DNA of 64,000 nucleotides from Nitrososphaeraceae archaeon (GTDB lineage Archaea > Thermoproteota > Nitrososphaeria > Nitrososphaerales > Nitrosopumilaceae). Under the pieces are notes generated by a model that was given only the letters and a program-made list of their open reading frames with translations, had not been told where the DNA came from and made no database searches. Of this stretch, positions 49,919 through 58,094 are shown piece after piece. A program made the translations under genes and the position numbers. The first letter of the stretch is position 1; each line of letters begins with the position of its first letter. The stretch covers positions 1 through 64,000 of the forward strand of contig JAICOU010000002.1 in NCBI GenBank assembly GCA_025930495.1, read 5' to 3'.

Positions 49919-50227
49919 ATGGATTCGGAATATGTCGATGAAGAGGGACTACTCAAAGTCATAAGAGCTTTCGAGTTATCTGAAGCAATTACAAAACTCA
50001 ACTGGAATTGGGATAGTTATTCAGATGCCATTATACAATCACATGAATTAATGGAAAAGAGTCAAAAACTTTTCATAGAAATTTCAGAATATGAACAAAG
50101 AATGGGTTCTAAACTTACCAAATATCAAAAAAATAAGATCAATAGTGCAGTAGAAGATTTAGGAAAGATAGTTTCATACATGAAAAACAAAATCAAACCT
50201 ACTGAAATTTTAGAAAGATTAGATTAA
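49919..50227 (+). CDS. Hypothetical helical protein, 102 residues
   Basis: All-helical, acidic protein (DEEGLLKVIRAFELSEAITK; ESQKLFIEISEYEQRMGSKL-like middle; GKIVSYMKNKIKPTEIL). TATA-like TTTTAATAGG lies about 25 bases before the ATG. No motif recognised. It precedes the alcohol dehydrogenase by 39 bases. Confidence 0.6.
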   Translation: MDSEYVDEEGLLKVIRAFELSEAITKLNWNWDSYSDAIIQSHELMEKSQKLFIEISEYEQRMGSKLTKYQKNKINSAVEDLGKIVSYMKNKIKPTEILERLD

Positions 50228-50266
50228 TGAACGAATCTTAAAATTTCGTGTTGCAAATAGGTAAAT

Positions 50267-51298
50267 ATGAAAAAAATGCGAGCCATGGTACTATCTGAAT
50301 GTGCTCTAATTGAAACTAGACCGTTAAAATTAACCGAAATTGACAGACATGAAATCAAAAAACCAGACGAGATTTTAATAAAAATTGAAGCCTGTGGAGT
50401 TTGTCATTCGCAATTACATGGAATTGAAGGAGATTGGAAAGAGATTGGAATTCCACCAACTTTGCCTACAGTTCCAGGTCATGAGGTGGTAGGAAAAATT
50501 GTTGAAATCGGCAGTAATGTTACCAAATTCAAAATTGGAGACAGGGCAGGAATAACACCATTACTTGAAGCTTGTAAAGTATGTCAATATTGTAAAGAAG
50601 GAAAAGAACAACTTTGTGAATCATCAATAATTACAGGAGAGTCACTCAAAGGAGGATATGCAGAATACATTACAGTGTCAGAAGATTTTGCAACAAAAAT
50701 TCCGGAAAACATGAAATCAGAATATGCAGCTCCGTTGTTCTGTGCAGGGATTACAGCATACAAAGCAGTAAAAGCTGCAGAACCGCAATCGCATAAAAAA
50801 ATCGGCATATTTGGAATTGGTGGTGTTGGCCATATGGCAGTACAGTTTGCAAAAGTAGAAGGGTGTGAGGTTATTGCATTTTCACGCAGTAAAAGTCATC
50901 TGGATGTGGCAAAGAGATTAGGGGCAATAGATATTATGACTTTTTCTGAAAATCAAGGATTTCTAGATGAACTAAAAAAAAGACATGGGATGTTGGATGC
51001 TGCAATAGTTTTTGCCCCAGCAGACATAGTAACAGATGTTGCAATCAAGTCAGTAAAGAGAGGGGGATTAATTGTAATTGCGACAGTTGGTAAAAATCCA
51101 ACATTTTTTGCATTTGATGAAAAAACAATTCGTGGAACTGTGATTGGGTCAACAAAAGATATGGAGCAGGTAATCAAAATATGTGATGAAAAAAAATTCA
51201 CAGTGATAACAGAGACATATCCATTAGAAAAAGCAAATGAAGTTCTCAAAAAACTAAAAGATTCCCAAATTCAAGCAAGAGCAGTATTGATGCCATAA
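50267..51298 (+). CDS. Zinc-dependent alcohol dehydrogenase (MDR family)
   Basis: A 343-residue oxidoreductase with catalytic zinc ligands C and H in CGVCHSQLHG and VPGHEVVGKIVEIGSNV, a structural zinc lobe CKVCQYCKEGKEQLC, and the NAD(P) fold GIFGIGGVGHMAVQFAK near residue 180. It converts an alcohol to an aldehyde or the reverse; substrate unknown. In thaumarchaea such an enzyme may work in CO2-fixation intermediates (for example semialdehyde reduction), but that is inference. ATG at 50267 or 50276 are both possible. Confidence 0.92.
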   Translation: MKKMRAMVLSECALIETRPLKLTEIDRHEIKKPDEILIKIEACGVCHSQLHGIEGDWKEIGIPPTLPTVPGHEVVGKIVEIGSNVTKFKIGDRAGITPLLEACKVCQYCKEGKEQLCESSIITGESLKGGYAEYITVSEDFATKIPENMKSEYAAPLFCAGITAYKAVKAAEPQSHKKIGIFGIGGVGHMAVQFAKVEGCEVIAFSRSKSHLDVAKRLGAIDIMTFSENQGFLDELKKRHGMLDAAIVFAPADIVTDVAIKSVKRGGLIVIATVGKNPTFFAFDEKTIRGTVIGSTKDMEQVIKICDEKKFTVITETYPLEKANEVLKKLKDSQIQARAVLMP

Positions 51299-51322
51299 CT
51301 TTGAAACCATATAATACGAAAA

Positions 51323-51820
51323 TCACGTAATTCTTTCTATTGCATCAAATCCCTCATCGATTGTAGGTATGTTAAAGGAATTGATTTGTTCAAGTATCAC
51401 CTCTTTTGGTATAAATTTTCCAGTTTTCTTTTCTCTGTTCTTTAATCTCTCAAATATTGTGGCTTTAGGTAATTCAAAACTCACTGCAAGTAACTCCAAG
51501 TGTTTTCCATTCTCTATTGCAAATGTCTTTAATTCGTTAATTAATGAAATTCTAATGTGGCGTTTTAAGTGGGTTCTATCTATTACAAAGTCCTTGTCAC
51601 TTAAGATACATTCATGTATTTTTTCAAAGAATTTAGTTGTAATGTAATCAAATTTTTTTGTATTTTGAATATAATTAAATGCCTCAGTGTAAGAAATGTC
51701 CATTTTTTCTGCTAATTGTTCAATTATGGAATCGGTGGAACAGACAATGTATTCCTTGTGCGAATTGACCCAAGTGGTTTTGCCAGAACCTGAAACTCCG
51801 ACCATGAGTATTCCTTTCAT
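51323..51820 (-). CDS. P-loop kinase-like protein (AAA/zeta-toxin-like), 165 residues
   Basis: Walker A GVSGSGKT (residues 8-15), a DRTHLKRHIRISLINEL region after a strand CILSDKDFVIDRT acting as Walker-B-like, and a lid helix with basic residues (RLKNREKKTGKFIPKEVIL). This resembles small nucleotide or RNA-repair kinases such as polynucleotide kinase domains. Substrate unknown. It ends near the alcohol dehydrogenase on the opposite strand. Confidence 0.8.
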   Translation of the reverse strand: MKGILMVGVSGSGKTTWVNSHKEYIVCSTDSIIEQLAEKMDISYTEAFNYIQNTKKFDYITTKFFEKIHECILSDKDFVIDRTHLKRHIRISLINELKTFAIENGKHLELLAVSFELPKATIFERLKNREKKTGKFIPKEVILEQINSFNIPTIDEGFDAIERIT

Positions 51821-51965
51821 AGTTTAACATGAATTTTGGCAATTATTTGGGTATCCCCAATTACTACAAAATGCCAGGTTAGAACTAAATCATGCCAATT
51901 TTGATTTAAAAAGCAATTTTACAATAGTTTAATTACAACACGATTTCACCAAGTTTTAGAAAGAT

Positions 51966-52346
51966 ATGCCATTTGATGGACCAAGAGAAATGTTCACCGC
52001 AACATGTGGTGACTGTGGAAATGAATGTCAAATACCATTCAAGCCAAAAGACGACAGACCTGTTTATTGCAGAGAATGTTTCCAAAAGCACAAACCACAA
52101 GAACGCAGCGGTGGCTCTAGATTTGGCGGTAGATCGAGTTATGGTAGAGGATCAAGTGACAGAGGTTCTAGTTATGGTAGAGGATCAAGCGACAGAGGTT
52201 CCAGGTTTAGCAGAGACGATAGACCAAGAGAAATGTTCACCGCAACATGTGGTGACTGTGGAAATGAATGTCAAATACCATTCAAGCCAAAAGACGACAG
52301 ACCTGTTTATTGCAGAGAATGTTTCCAAAATCACAGACAAAACTAG
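51966..52346 (+). CDS. Duplicated zinc-ribbon protein with RG/GYS-rich linker
   Basis: 126 residues: two identical copies of a zinc ribbon (PREMFTATCGDCGNEC, then PFKPKDDRPVYCRECFQ) joined by an Arg/Gly/Ser-rich linker that includes a repeated SSYGRGSSDRG unit. Each ribbon has Cys-x2-Cys twice, as in the single-domain protein at 38897. The coding DNA of the two ribbons is identical over 109 bases. The whole looks like an RNA- or DNA-binding protein; the RG linker resembles the DEAD-box helicase tail at 41210-41403. Confidence 0.85.
   Translation: MPFDGPREMFTATCGDCGNECQIPFKPKDDRPVYCRECFQKHKPQERSGGSRFGGRSSYGRGSSDRGSSYGRGSSDRGSRFSRDDRPREMFTATCGDCGNECQIPFKPKDDRPVYCRECFQNHRQN
51979..52087 (+). 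repeat. 109-bp direct repeat, copy 1 (zinc-ribbon coding)
   Basis: Perfectly identical to 52222-52330, offset 243 bases (81 codons), in frame within one gene. Identity ends at a single base difference (G/T) after TCCAAAA. Confidence 0.92.
52138..52203 (+). repeat. 33-bp tandem repeat coding the RG/SY linker
   Basis: Two near-identical 33-base units (AGTTATGGTAGAGGATCAAG plus GACAGAGGTTC, differing at two bases) code SYGRGSSDRGS twice. It is in frame and explains the low-complexity linker. Confidence 0.75.
52222..52330 (+). repeat. 109-bp direct repeat, copy 2 (zinc-ribbon coding)
   Basis: Identical to 51979-52087. The lack of even silent changes implies a recent duplication or ongoing homogenisation. 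Confidence 0.92.
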
Positions 52347-52427
52347 TAAATCGTTTTGAGTAACTCTCAAAACTCCGTATTTTTATCAAAACAAAGATTT
52401 AGAATCAATTATCAGTACCAAAGATCA

Positions 52428-52628
52428 TTGAATGCGGTACCGTCAAGAGATAAAATAAAAATTGGAATAACAGTACAGATAGTACAAAAACAAGATCAAC
52501 GTACAGGAAATTTGACTGAAGGAATAGTTAAGAGAATTCTTACTTCTAGTAAGTTTCATCCTCATGGAATTAAAGTTGAATTGGATAATGGAAAAATAGG
52601 GCGCGTTCAGAACATAATACACAAATGA
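52428..52628 (+). CDS. YwbE-family small protein
   Basis: A 66-residue protein matching the YwbE/DUF2196 family: IKIGITVQIVQKQDQRTGNL, then GIVKRILTSSKFHPHGIKVE and GRVQNIIH. The family usually starts close to this point, so the TTG at 52428 is preferred; the frame is open back to TTG at 52356 but the added 24 residues lack similarity. Function unknown, perhaps nucleic-acid-binding by its small barrel shape. Confidence 0.82.
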   Translation: MNAVPSRDKIKIGITVQIVQKQDQRTGNLTEGIVKRILTSSKFHPHGIKVELDNGKIGRVQNIIHK

Positions 52629-52713
52629 AGACAGATGATTCAATTACAATCTGTTGATGTTTGAATTGTAATTTGTTTACTGGCTTAAATAACAGAGGAA
52701 CAAAATTTTTCCT

Positions 52714-52866
52714 ATGAACTGCAAACGATGCCATCACACTAGTGAAGCCCATATCCCATCAAAGGAGAGTAAATCGTTAATGAAAATCGGTAAATGTAAG
52801 ATTCCTAATTGTACCTGTCAGCAATATCTAGAGCCAATTCAAGAAATAGACGAAGATCTATTGTAA
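52714..52866 (+). CDS. Small Cys/His protein, 50 residues (putative zinc-binding)
   Basis: A frame from ATG 52714 to TAA 52866: MNCKRCHHTSEAHIPSKESK then KCKIPNCTCQQYLEP. Cys-x2-Cys-H at the start and a C-x4-C-x-C cluster later could hold one zinc. The ATG comes about 26 bases after an AT-rich TTAAATAACA stretch. No family recognised. Confidence 0.65.
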   Translation: MNCKRCHHTSEAHIPSKESKSLMKIGKCKIPNCTCQQYLEPIQEIDEDLL

Positions 52867-52902
52867 CTATAATTCATATACTAAATTCTTTTGAGATAAT
52901 TT

Positions 52903-53136
52903 ATGAACAAACATGCGCCAGCTGATGAAATGAGAAAAGAATTGGACAATCTTTTGTCTAAACTCAATGCAATGGAAATTATCGCATCAGATGAATTTCA
53001 AAAAGGTTCAGTCAAAGTGCTAAGAGCACTAGTAGAAGGACAAATTCATTCAATTAATGAATTTGAGCATTTAAAAAAAGCAATAGATTTGCTTACATTG
53101 GAATTATTTAAGATTCAAGATAAAATCAAGAATTAA
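52903..53136 (+). CDS. Hypothetical helical protein, 77 residues
   Basis: Three helices, charged, with ADEMRKELDNLLSKLNAMEI and LVEGQIHSINEFEHLKKAID. No Cys or motifs. It overlaps the convergent zinc-ribbon gene by 11 bases at its end. Perhaps a small coiled-coil subunit. Confidence 0.65.
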   Translation: MNKHAPADEMRKELDNLLSKLNAMEIIASDEFQKGSVKVLRALVEGQIHSINEFEHLKKAIDLLTLELFKIQDKIKN

Positions 53137-53671
53137 GTCTAGTATCACTCAAACCACATTCAATGCAGCGAATAATTGTTGTAGTTTCAAGCACTTTGTC
53201 GACTTTCATCTCAGAGCCACAGCAAGGACAAGGAGTTTTAGTATTTTGTGAATCAGATTTAGAGTGTATTTTATAGTCAGGTTTAACGTCGTAGTTGATT
53301 CCTAGATTACAGATTGGACGATAGCGAGCAAGTATTTTATCTAAGATTTTTTTTCTCTCATCGTTTCCAGATTCAAATAGTGGCAAAATGGCAAGATACA
53401 GTGATTTCTCAGAGCCAGATTTTTCAATCCAGCATTTGAAACTAGAATTGCTAGTGAAAAATTTCTCATCAGAAGTCTGTTCACAGTCGCCAGCATAAAT
53501 TATGTTAAAAGAGTCTTTTTGGCGAGACATTATCAAGTATACTACTTTTTCCATTGGTGGTCCCCATTCTTGAAGCTTGATTGGACCTAGAAACTCATAC
53601 TGAAGAATTTGAATGCTCAATGAATATAGATGTGATTGCTGGCTTTTGTTTTTTTCTGATACTGATACCAA
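53126..53671 (-). CDS. Hypothetical protein with C-terminal zinc ribbon, 181 residues
   Basis: The last 45 residues form a zinc ribbon (TPCPCCGSEMKVDKV then IRCIECGLSDTR; two Cys-x2-Cys pairs). The N-terminal 130 residues are an unrecognised alpha/beta region with PPMEKVVYLIMSRQKDSFNI and AGDCEQTSDEKFF. Start is TTG at 53671. Function unknown; nucleic-acid or protein contact through the ribbon is likely. Confidence 0.7.
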   Translation of the reverse strand: MVSVSEKNKSQQSHLYSLSIQILQYEFLGPIKLQEWGPPMEKVVYLIMSRQKDSFNIIYAGDCEQTSDEKFFTSNSSFKCWIEKSGSEKSLYLAILPLFESGNDERKKILDKILARYRPICNLGINYDVKPDYKIHSKSDSQNTKTPCPCCGSEMKVDKVLETTTIIRCIECGLSDTRLNS

Positions 53672-53731
53672 TATTTGATCGCATTTTACTTCTTGAAAAG
53701 AATAAATTCAAGAGAATTTGATTTGCGTTGA

Positions 53732-53980
53732 ATGAAAGATCCTCACAATCATGCCCATGTAGGTTATAGCATGATTCTAGTTGCTGCAAGTCTTACAGCA
53801 ATTGCACTTGTTGCATTAGCAATAGGCTCAAATGTACTATTTGGAGATAACATCCAAAGAGAAAATACGGCTCACTTCAAAGAATGCAAAGCAAATGATT
53901 TCAAAACAGAAGATTGTGAAAGATATTGGGACAGAATCAACAATGATGTGTCTGGAATTTATGTAGATTTAGAGAAATAA
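53732..53980 (+). CDS. Small membrane-anchored protein, 82 residues
   Basis: One transmembrane helix near the N-terminus (YSMILVAASLTAIALVALAIG) preceded by a His-rich stretch (KDPHNHAHVG), then a soluble tail with two Cys (HFKECKANDFKTEDCERYW) that may form a disulphide outside. Family not recognised. It ends three bases from a convergent membrane-protein gene. Confidence 0.65.
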   Translation: MKDPHNHAHVGYSMILVAASLTAIALVALAIGSNVLFGDNIQRENTAHFKECKANDFKTEDCERYWDRINNDVSGIYVDLEK

Positions 53981-53983
53981 TAT

Positions 53984-54670
53984 TTAATATCCATTTGCAA
54001 AATCTTCCATAGTGTTTAGATTTTTTGTTAGTCTATTCATGGCATAAAATGCACCGCCAACAATTCCTGCATGATAAAATGTATACAAAAACACGGCTGA
54101 AGAAGTATGATCAGATTGTGTAAAGCTGAGAATAAGCATTGTAAAGAAAACAAATGTACTAACACATGTAACCAGTCTATCGATAATTCCAGAGCCCAGT
54201 CCAACAATTCTTTTTGTTGCTCCTGCCATCAAAGCAATGCTAGTAATTATTAGAAATGTAGCACCACCGTTTGTAATCACATATTCATTTAGCCAAGGGA
54301 GTAAACCATCAGCTAAGATGGCAGATTCAGGCATCATACTACCATTATTTAATGCAAAATTAACAGAACCAAACATACTACCTATGACAAAAAAGAACAA
54401 GAGAGTTTTAACAATTGATCTTTTGAGTGGACTACGTATTTCGCTTGGCTTTACAGCTCTTTCGGTAATTCTAACACCATAAAGAAATCCTATTGCAGCA
54501 GCAGGAAGAAACATGAGATTAATTAAAATCGATGATTCTTGATTTATCGCATCAATTTGAGGGAAAAATATCAAAAACAAAAGTACAGCAGCAGATGCGG
54601 ATAATACAAATAATATCAGATTAAGATACTTACGGTCCCCTGACTCTGTATTATATTCCCAATTGTACAT
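53984..54670 (-). CDS. Integral membrane protein, 228 residues
   Basis: Six or so transmembrane helices after a polar N-terminus (YNWEYNTESGDRKY). Features include YGVRITERAVKPSEIRSPLK (basic cytoplasmic loop) and the final FLYTFYHAGIVGGAFYAMNRL, which resembles the tail of the membrane protein at 35168. No catalytic motif. Unknown function. Confidence 0.68.
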   Translation of the reverse strand: MYNWEYNTESGDRKYLNLILFVLSASAAVLLFLIFFPQIDAINQESSILINLMFLPAAAIGFLYGVRITERAVKPSEIRSPLKRSIVKTLLFFFVIGSMFGSVNFALNNGSMMPESAILADGLLPWLNEYVITNGGATFLIITSIALMAGATKRIVGLGSGIIDRLVTCVSTFVFFTMLILSFTQSDHTSSAVFLYTFYHAGIVGGAFYAMNRLTKNLNTMEDFANGY

Positions 54671-54774
54671 TTTTTAGAATCAGAAGTAAATAATTAAAGA
54701 ACAAATCGAGAAATCATTTGGTCAAATTATCAATTCTCTTTACTCTTTTTACTGGTATCAGCCTAGAAAGCATA

Positions 54775-54984
54775 ATGAAAGGCAAAAAAGCAGTCATAAT
54801 CACAGGTATTGGCATTATGATTATGGGGATGATCTTTCATCTTCAAGGACAATCAATAGTTGGACCAGAAACATCATTTATGTATTCAAATCCACATTGG
54901 GTCACATATGGAATTCAGATAGCTGTTGCAGGAGGCATTATTCTGATAATAGGAATAGGTTTGAATTTTATCAAAAAAAGCTAA
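54775..54984 (+). CDS. Small two-helix membrane protein, 69 residues
   Basis: From ATG 54775 two transmembrane helices (AVIITGIGIMIMGMIFHLQG and GIQIAVAGGIILIIGIGLNF) with a short outside loop. The frame stays open back to 54718, but the added 19 residues are less conserved-looking. It overlaps the convergent RAM-domain gene by four bases. Confidence 0.6.
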   Translation: MKGKKAVIITGIGIMIMGMIFHLQGQSIVGPETSFMYSNPHWVTYGIQIAVAGGIILIIGIGLNFIKKS

Positions 54985-55208
54985 ATCACACGAAGTGTTA
55001 TGGTACTACGAATTTTATCTAACTTTCTAATCTTAGATGAAATAACTGTATTTAGCTCCTCTGCAGTACTAGTTTCAAATTTAACAACAAGATCATAACT
55101 ACCATAAGTAATAATACAATCTTTAATCTCTGGAATTTCTTTTAGTTGTGAATAAAGTGAATGCTCTTCTCCCATTTCACAGCTAATCAACATGTATGCT
55201 TGTTCCAT
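54981..55208 (-). CDS. Stand-alone Lrp/AsnC ligand-binding (RAM) domain, 75 residues
   Basis: RAM-only protein: YMLISCEMGEEHSLYSQLKE, CIITYGSYDLVVKFET, STITLRVI. It is a paralogue of the protein at 41456-41689 (similar 'C.(L/M)G.E' helix start and 'T.G.YD(L/V)(I/V)V' strand). Without a DNA-binding half it may sense small molecules or act as a partner for full-length Lrp-type regulators. Confidence 0.88.
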   Translation of the reverse strand: MEQAYMLISCEMGEEHSLYSQLKEIPEIKDCIITYGSYDLVVKFETSTAEELNTVISSKIRKLDKIRSTITLRVI

Positions 55209-55270
55209 TATAATTGCACTTTCTAAAAAAGACTGTAACTTAAAGACATCTGAAAATATTTTTACAGATC

Positions 55271-56464
55271 TTAAAATCCTGCAAGAATTGGATCTTCAGG
55301 TTTCATTATTTCACGTAATAGTATGGTAGCAAATGAACCTCTGGAAAGAGTAAACTCTACAGTGGCATCATGTGATGAATAATCAGTGCATTGTATTGCG
55401 GCTTGTCTGAATCCACCTTCACTACTAATTTCCTGCATTTCTTTAATGAAAAAATCCTTTGGCGCAATCTCTTCAGCTTTTAAAATTTTAGATATTTGAA
55501 AATCAAAGCGAGTTTTTTTGTAATACGAATATCCTACAAAAGGCAATGCAAGATGTTGGTCTAGACCTTTGACATATTTTCCAATTATCCCATGAAAATC
55601 ATAGCAAACATCACCTTCTTGTGCCTCAAAGAGATTTTCTCCGTCTGTAAATGCGGCACTTAACGCATGATTGAAAAGAAAAGATTGGTACGCTTGAACA
55701 TAGAATCTTCTAAGGGGCAAGGGTATTGCATGAATTGCTTTTTGCTCATCATCATGCTCAATTATTTCTTGTAACACAATTCTTTCAATGTCCATTTGTG
55801 GTGGAACTTGCTTGAGATATTTTTGGTAGTTTGACTTGTCAGCTAATTTTTCTCTTATTTCGGTATTTTCTTTAGAGTCATAAGAAGATGTAAAAGATAC
55901 AATCAATTCAACTGCCTTTTTGAAATTACGCTGTAAAAGTGCCTTACCAATGAGATGAGTAACAGGTCTTTTAGAGCCAAATCTTTGATAACCATAGAAA
56001 TTTAGGATTTTATCATATTCTGTAAAGTTAGAGATATTACCACACCCAGAAATTTTTATGCTAAAATGATTAGCAAGCATGTCTTTTTTGGATAAGGGTT
56101 TTTTGACAAACCCAATTTTTTCAAGGGAGTATTTCTCAGAGGAATAGTTTTCTATGAATTTGCCTTTACTATCAGAGCAGACAAATTGTTCAGTTACTGC
56201 AGATGCATCTTTTAGTCCAAGTGCTTTTAATCGAATTCCTTTTTTTTTAAAAATATCAGAAAGGGCATGGTTTGTATCTATTTTTTTCTTTTTTAATTTG
56301 TAAACAGCGTAACCGTCTTGTTGATTAATTGATTTTAATGATTTCTCAGAGAGAACTTCATCGACCTTAAAGTCCTCAGCTTCGGTTCTAATTTGTCCGC
56401 CAATCCCAGTAAATTTTGTACTATAAACAGAGATACCTATTTGAGAATCTATTTTAGGTATCAC
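55271..56464 (-). CDS. truD: tRNA pseudouridine synthase TruD family
   Basis: A 397-residue pseudouridine synthase, archaeal long form with an insert. The catalytic Asp is D86 in GLKDASAVTEQF (family KD-x2-A-x-T), with the N-terminal EDFKVDEVL motif and the central NFYGYQRFG-like segment FYGYQRFGSKRPVTHLIGKA. It makes pseudouridine in tRNA (position 13 in bacteria; Pus7-like in archaea). Its start overlaps the stop of the beta-propeller gene upstream on the minus strand by four bases. Confidence 0.93.
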   Translation of the reverse strand: MIPKIDSQIGISVYSTKFTGIGGQIRTEAEDFKVDEVLSEKSLKSINQQDGYAVYKLKKKKIDTNHALSDIFKKKGIRLKALGLKDASAVTEQFVCSDSKGKFIENYSSEKYSLEKIGFVKKPLSKKDMLANHFSIKISGCGNISNFTEYDKILNFYGYQRFGSKRPVTHLIGKALLQRNFKKAVELIVSFTSSYDSKENTEIREKLADKSNYQKYLKQVPPQMDIERIVLQEIIEHDDEQKAIHAIPLPLRRFYVQAYQSFLFNHALSAAFTDGENLFEAQEGDVCYDFHGIIGKYVKGLDQHLALPFVGYSYYKKTRFDFQISKILKAEEIAPKDFFIKEMQEISSEGGFRQAAIQCTDYSSHDATVEFTLSRGSFATILLREIMKPEDPILAGF

Positions 56465-58041
56465 GGCAATATTGTCACTGTAACAAATTTACTAATTGAG
56501 ACATCCTCGATTTGTGCACCTAACAATATTTTGTATTTTCCAGGAGTTGCATCATCAGATGCAGAAATTGTTACCTCCACAGATCTAGGAGCATCAAAAT
56601 CTAATTGGAAAGAATCAGATACATTTGATGTGACATCCAAAAAGTTGTAAGGGTTTGATAATATCAAAGACATGTCAGACAAGTCTTGCTGTGAAGGCCA
56701 TATTACAAAAGACAAATTCGTTGATTCACCTGATACAAGTGAAATATCTTTAGAGTCAAGTTCAATTCTAAATGGAAGTGCAATAGAAGTATCAATGACA
56801 CCAATGTTATTTTCCACCCATTCAGTAAACCAGATTTTATCATTGTGTATGGCAAAATCAAAGATTTGAGCCAAGCCACAATCAGAATCAGGAGCACAGT
56901 CACCCCAAGACGGATTTTTTGATGGAATCATATATTCTACAAGTGATTCAGATTTGGGATCTAAGAGTGCAATGCTATTTGAAGTCTGTTCATTGAAAAC
57001 TAGTTGTCCAACAGAATTAGTTTCAATCCAATAGGGTCTAGATATTGGAGATTTTATGATTCCAGTAGAGTTACCGTATGTGGATATTTTTGGTTCGGAT
57101 GTGACATACTGAGTAAATTGTTGTGTGACAGGATCAAAGTTAAAGACAGCAGAGCTTGACGTGTCTGCTATCCAAATCATACCATCAGATACAGCAACTC
57201 CGTTTGGAGTAAGCAGTTCAAATGGCAGTTGGAATATTTCAATATAATCAAGAACTGGAAGAGAATTTCCATTAACATTAGCTACAGAATTACGATAGCC
57301 TTCTTGATCAAATTTTATCAAAATTCCTCCTTGTTGAAAAATCCAATTAGTATACCAGACATTTTTATCAGCATCAATTGCAAAATCACCAGTTACAGAA
57401 CCGTTAACAGGCGAAGGAAGATGAAGATATCTCAAGTTATCATTAGACTGAGTGGGATCTAAAAAGGTGATTTTGTTTCCAGTAAAATCATTTATCACTA
57501 TTTGTGAACCATCAACTTTCAATTTTTGTGGCAATGAGTCACCTTCAGAAGGATAACCTATTCGTTGATATTTTTCATCTTGTGTGGAGAATTTCCACAC
57601 AGAATCAAAAGATTCATCTGTAAACCACAATGAACCGTCAGGAGAATAATCAATTCCCCAAATCATCGAGCGGCCATTTTTTGGCCACATGGGATTATCA
57701 AATTCAGTAAAGGACGTAGTATTAGGATCAAATTTTGCTAGTTTACCAGTGTTGGTTTGTGCAAACCACACATTTCCATCATAATCAGTAACTATTGCCA
57801 AAGGATTTGTACAAGCAGTTGGAATTGTGTATTCTTTGACAAATGTTGTAGATTTTGCATCTCCTGAACCACAGAATTGTGCACGTTGAGCATCAGGAAA
57901 ATTATCAGCTGGAGTACCGGTGAGAGTTACTTCAGCATTTTCAGATGGTGGCGGAGTGTTGTTAAGAAGTACACCGGCAGCCAAAGACGTCAGCATTATT
58001 GTTCCAAAAAAAATAGCAACAATTAGTCCTTTTTTCTTCAC
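56461..58041 (-). CDS. Exported beta-propeller protein (virginiamycin B lyase-like / Vgb), 526 residues
   Basis: Signal anchor near the N-terminus (LIVAIFFGTIMLTSLAAGVL), then repeated blades typified by AIVTDYDGNVWFAQTNTGKL, YSPDGSLWFTDESFDSVW and SDGMIWIADTSSSAVF, each having the W(F/Y)(A/T)(E/D/Q) strand. This is the Vgb/NHL-type propeller. The C-terminal part (residues about 430-526) is an Ig-like beta domain (SGESTNLSFVIWPS). No clear active-site residues are named here, so it may bind rather than cut. Likely exported or anchored outside. Confidence 0.82.
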   Translation of the reverse strand: MKKKGLIVAIFFGTIMLTSLAAGVLLNNTPPPSENAEVTLTGTPADNFPDAQRAQFCGSGDAKSTTFVKEYTIPTACTNPLAIVTDYDGNVWFAQTNTGKLAKFDPNTTSFTEFDNPMWPKNGRSMIWGIDYSPDGSLWFTDESFDSVWKFSTQDEKYQRIGYPSEGDSLPQKLKVDGSQIVINDFTGNKITFLDPTQSNDNLRYLHLPSPVNGSVTGDFAIDADKNVWYTNWIFQQGGILIKFDQEGYRNSVANVNGNSLPVLDYIEIFQLPFELLTPNGVAVSDGMIWIADTSSSAVFNFDPVTQQFTQYVTSEPKISTYGNSTGIIKSPISRPYWIETNSVGQLVFNEQTSNSIALLDPKSESLVEYMIPSKNPSWGDCAPDSDCGLAQIFDFAIHNDKIWFTEWVENNIGVIDTSIALPFRIELDSKDISLVSGESTNLSFVIWPSQQDLSDMSLILSNPYNFLDVTSNVSDSFQLDFDAPRSVEVTISASDDATPGKYKILLGAQIEDVSISKFVTVTILP

Positions 58042-58094
58042 GGTTTAAAAAATATTAAACCAAGTTATATCTCATTCCAAGAATTAATGAAAAT

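Noticed and set aside
52138-52203. Tandem repeats resembling a CRISPR-like or minisatellite array
   Set aside because: The 33-base units are in frame, only two copies, and code the RG/SY linker of the zinc-ribbon protein.
51973-52359. 128-codon ORF in another frame over the duplicated zinc-ribbon gene
   Set aside because: It mirrors the duplication of the real gene and lacks the ribbon cysteines; a shadow frame.
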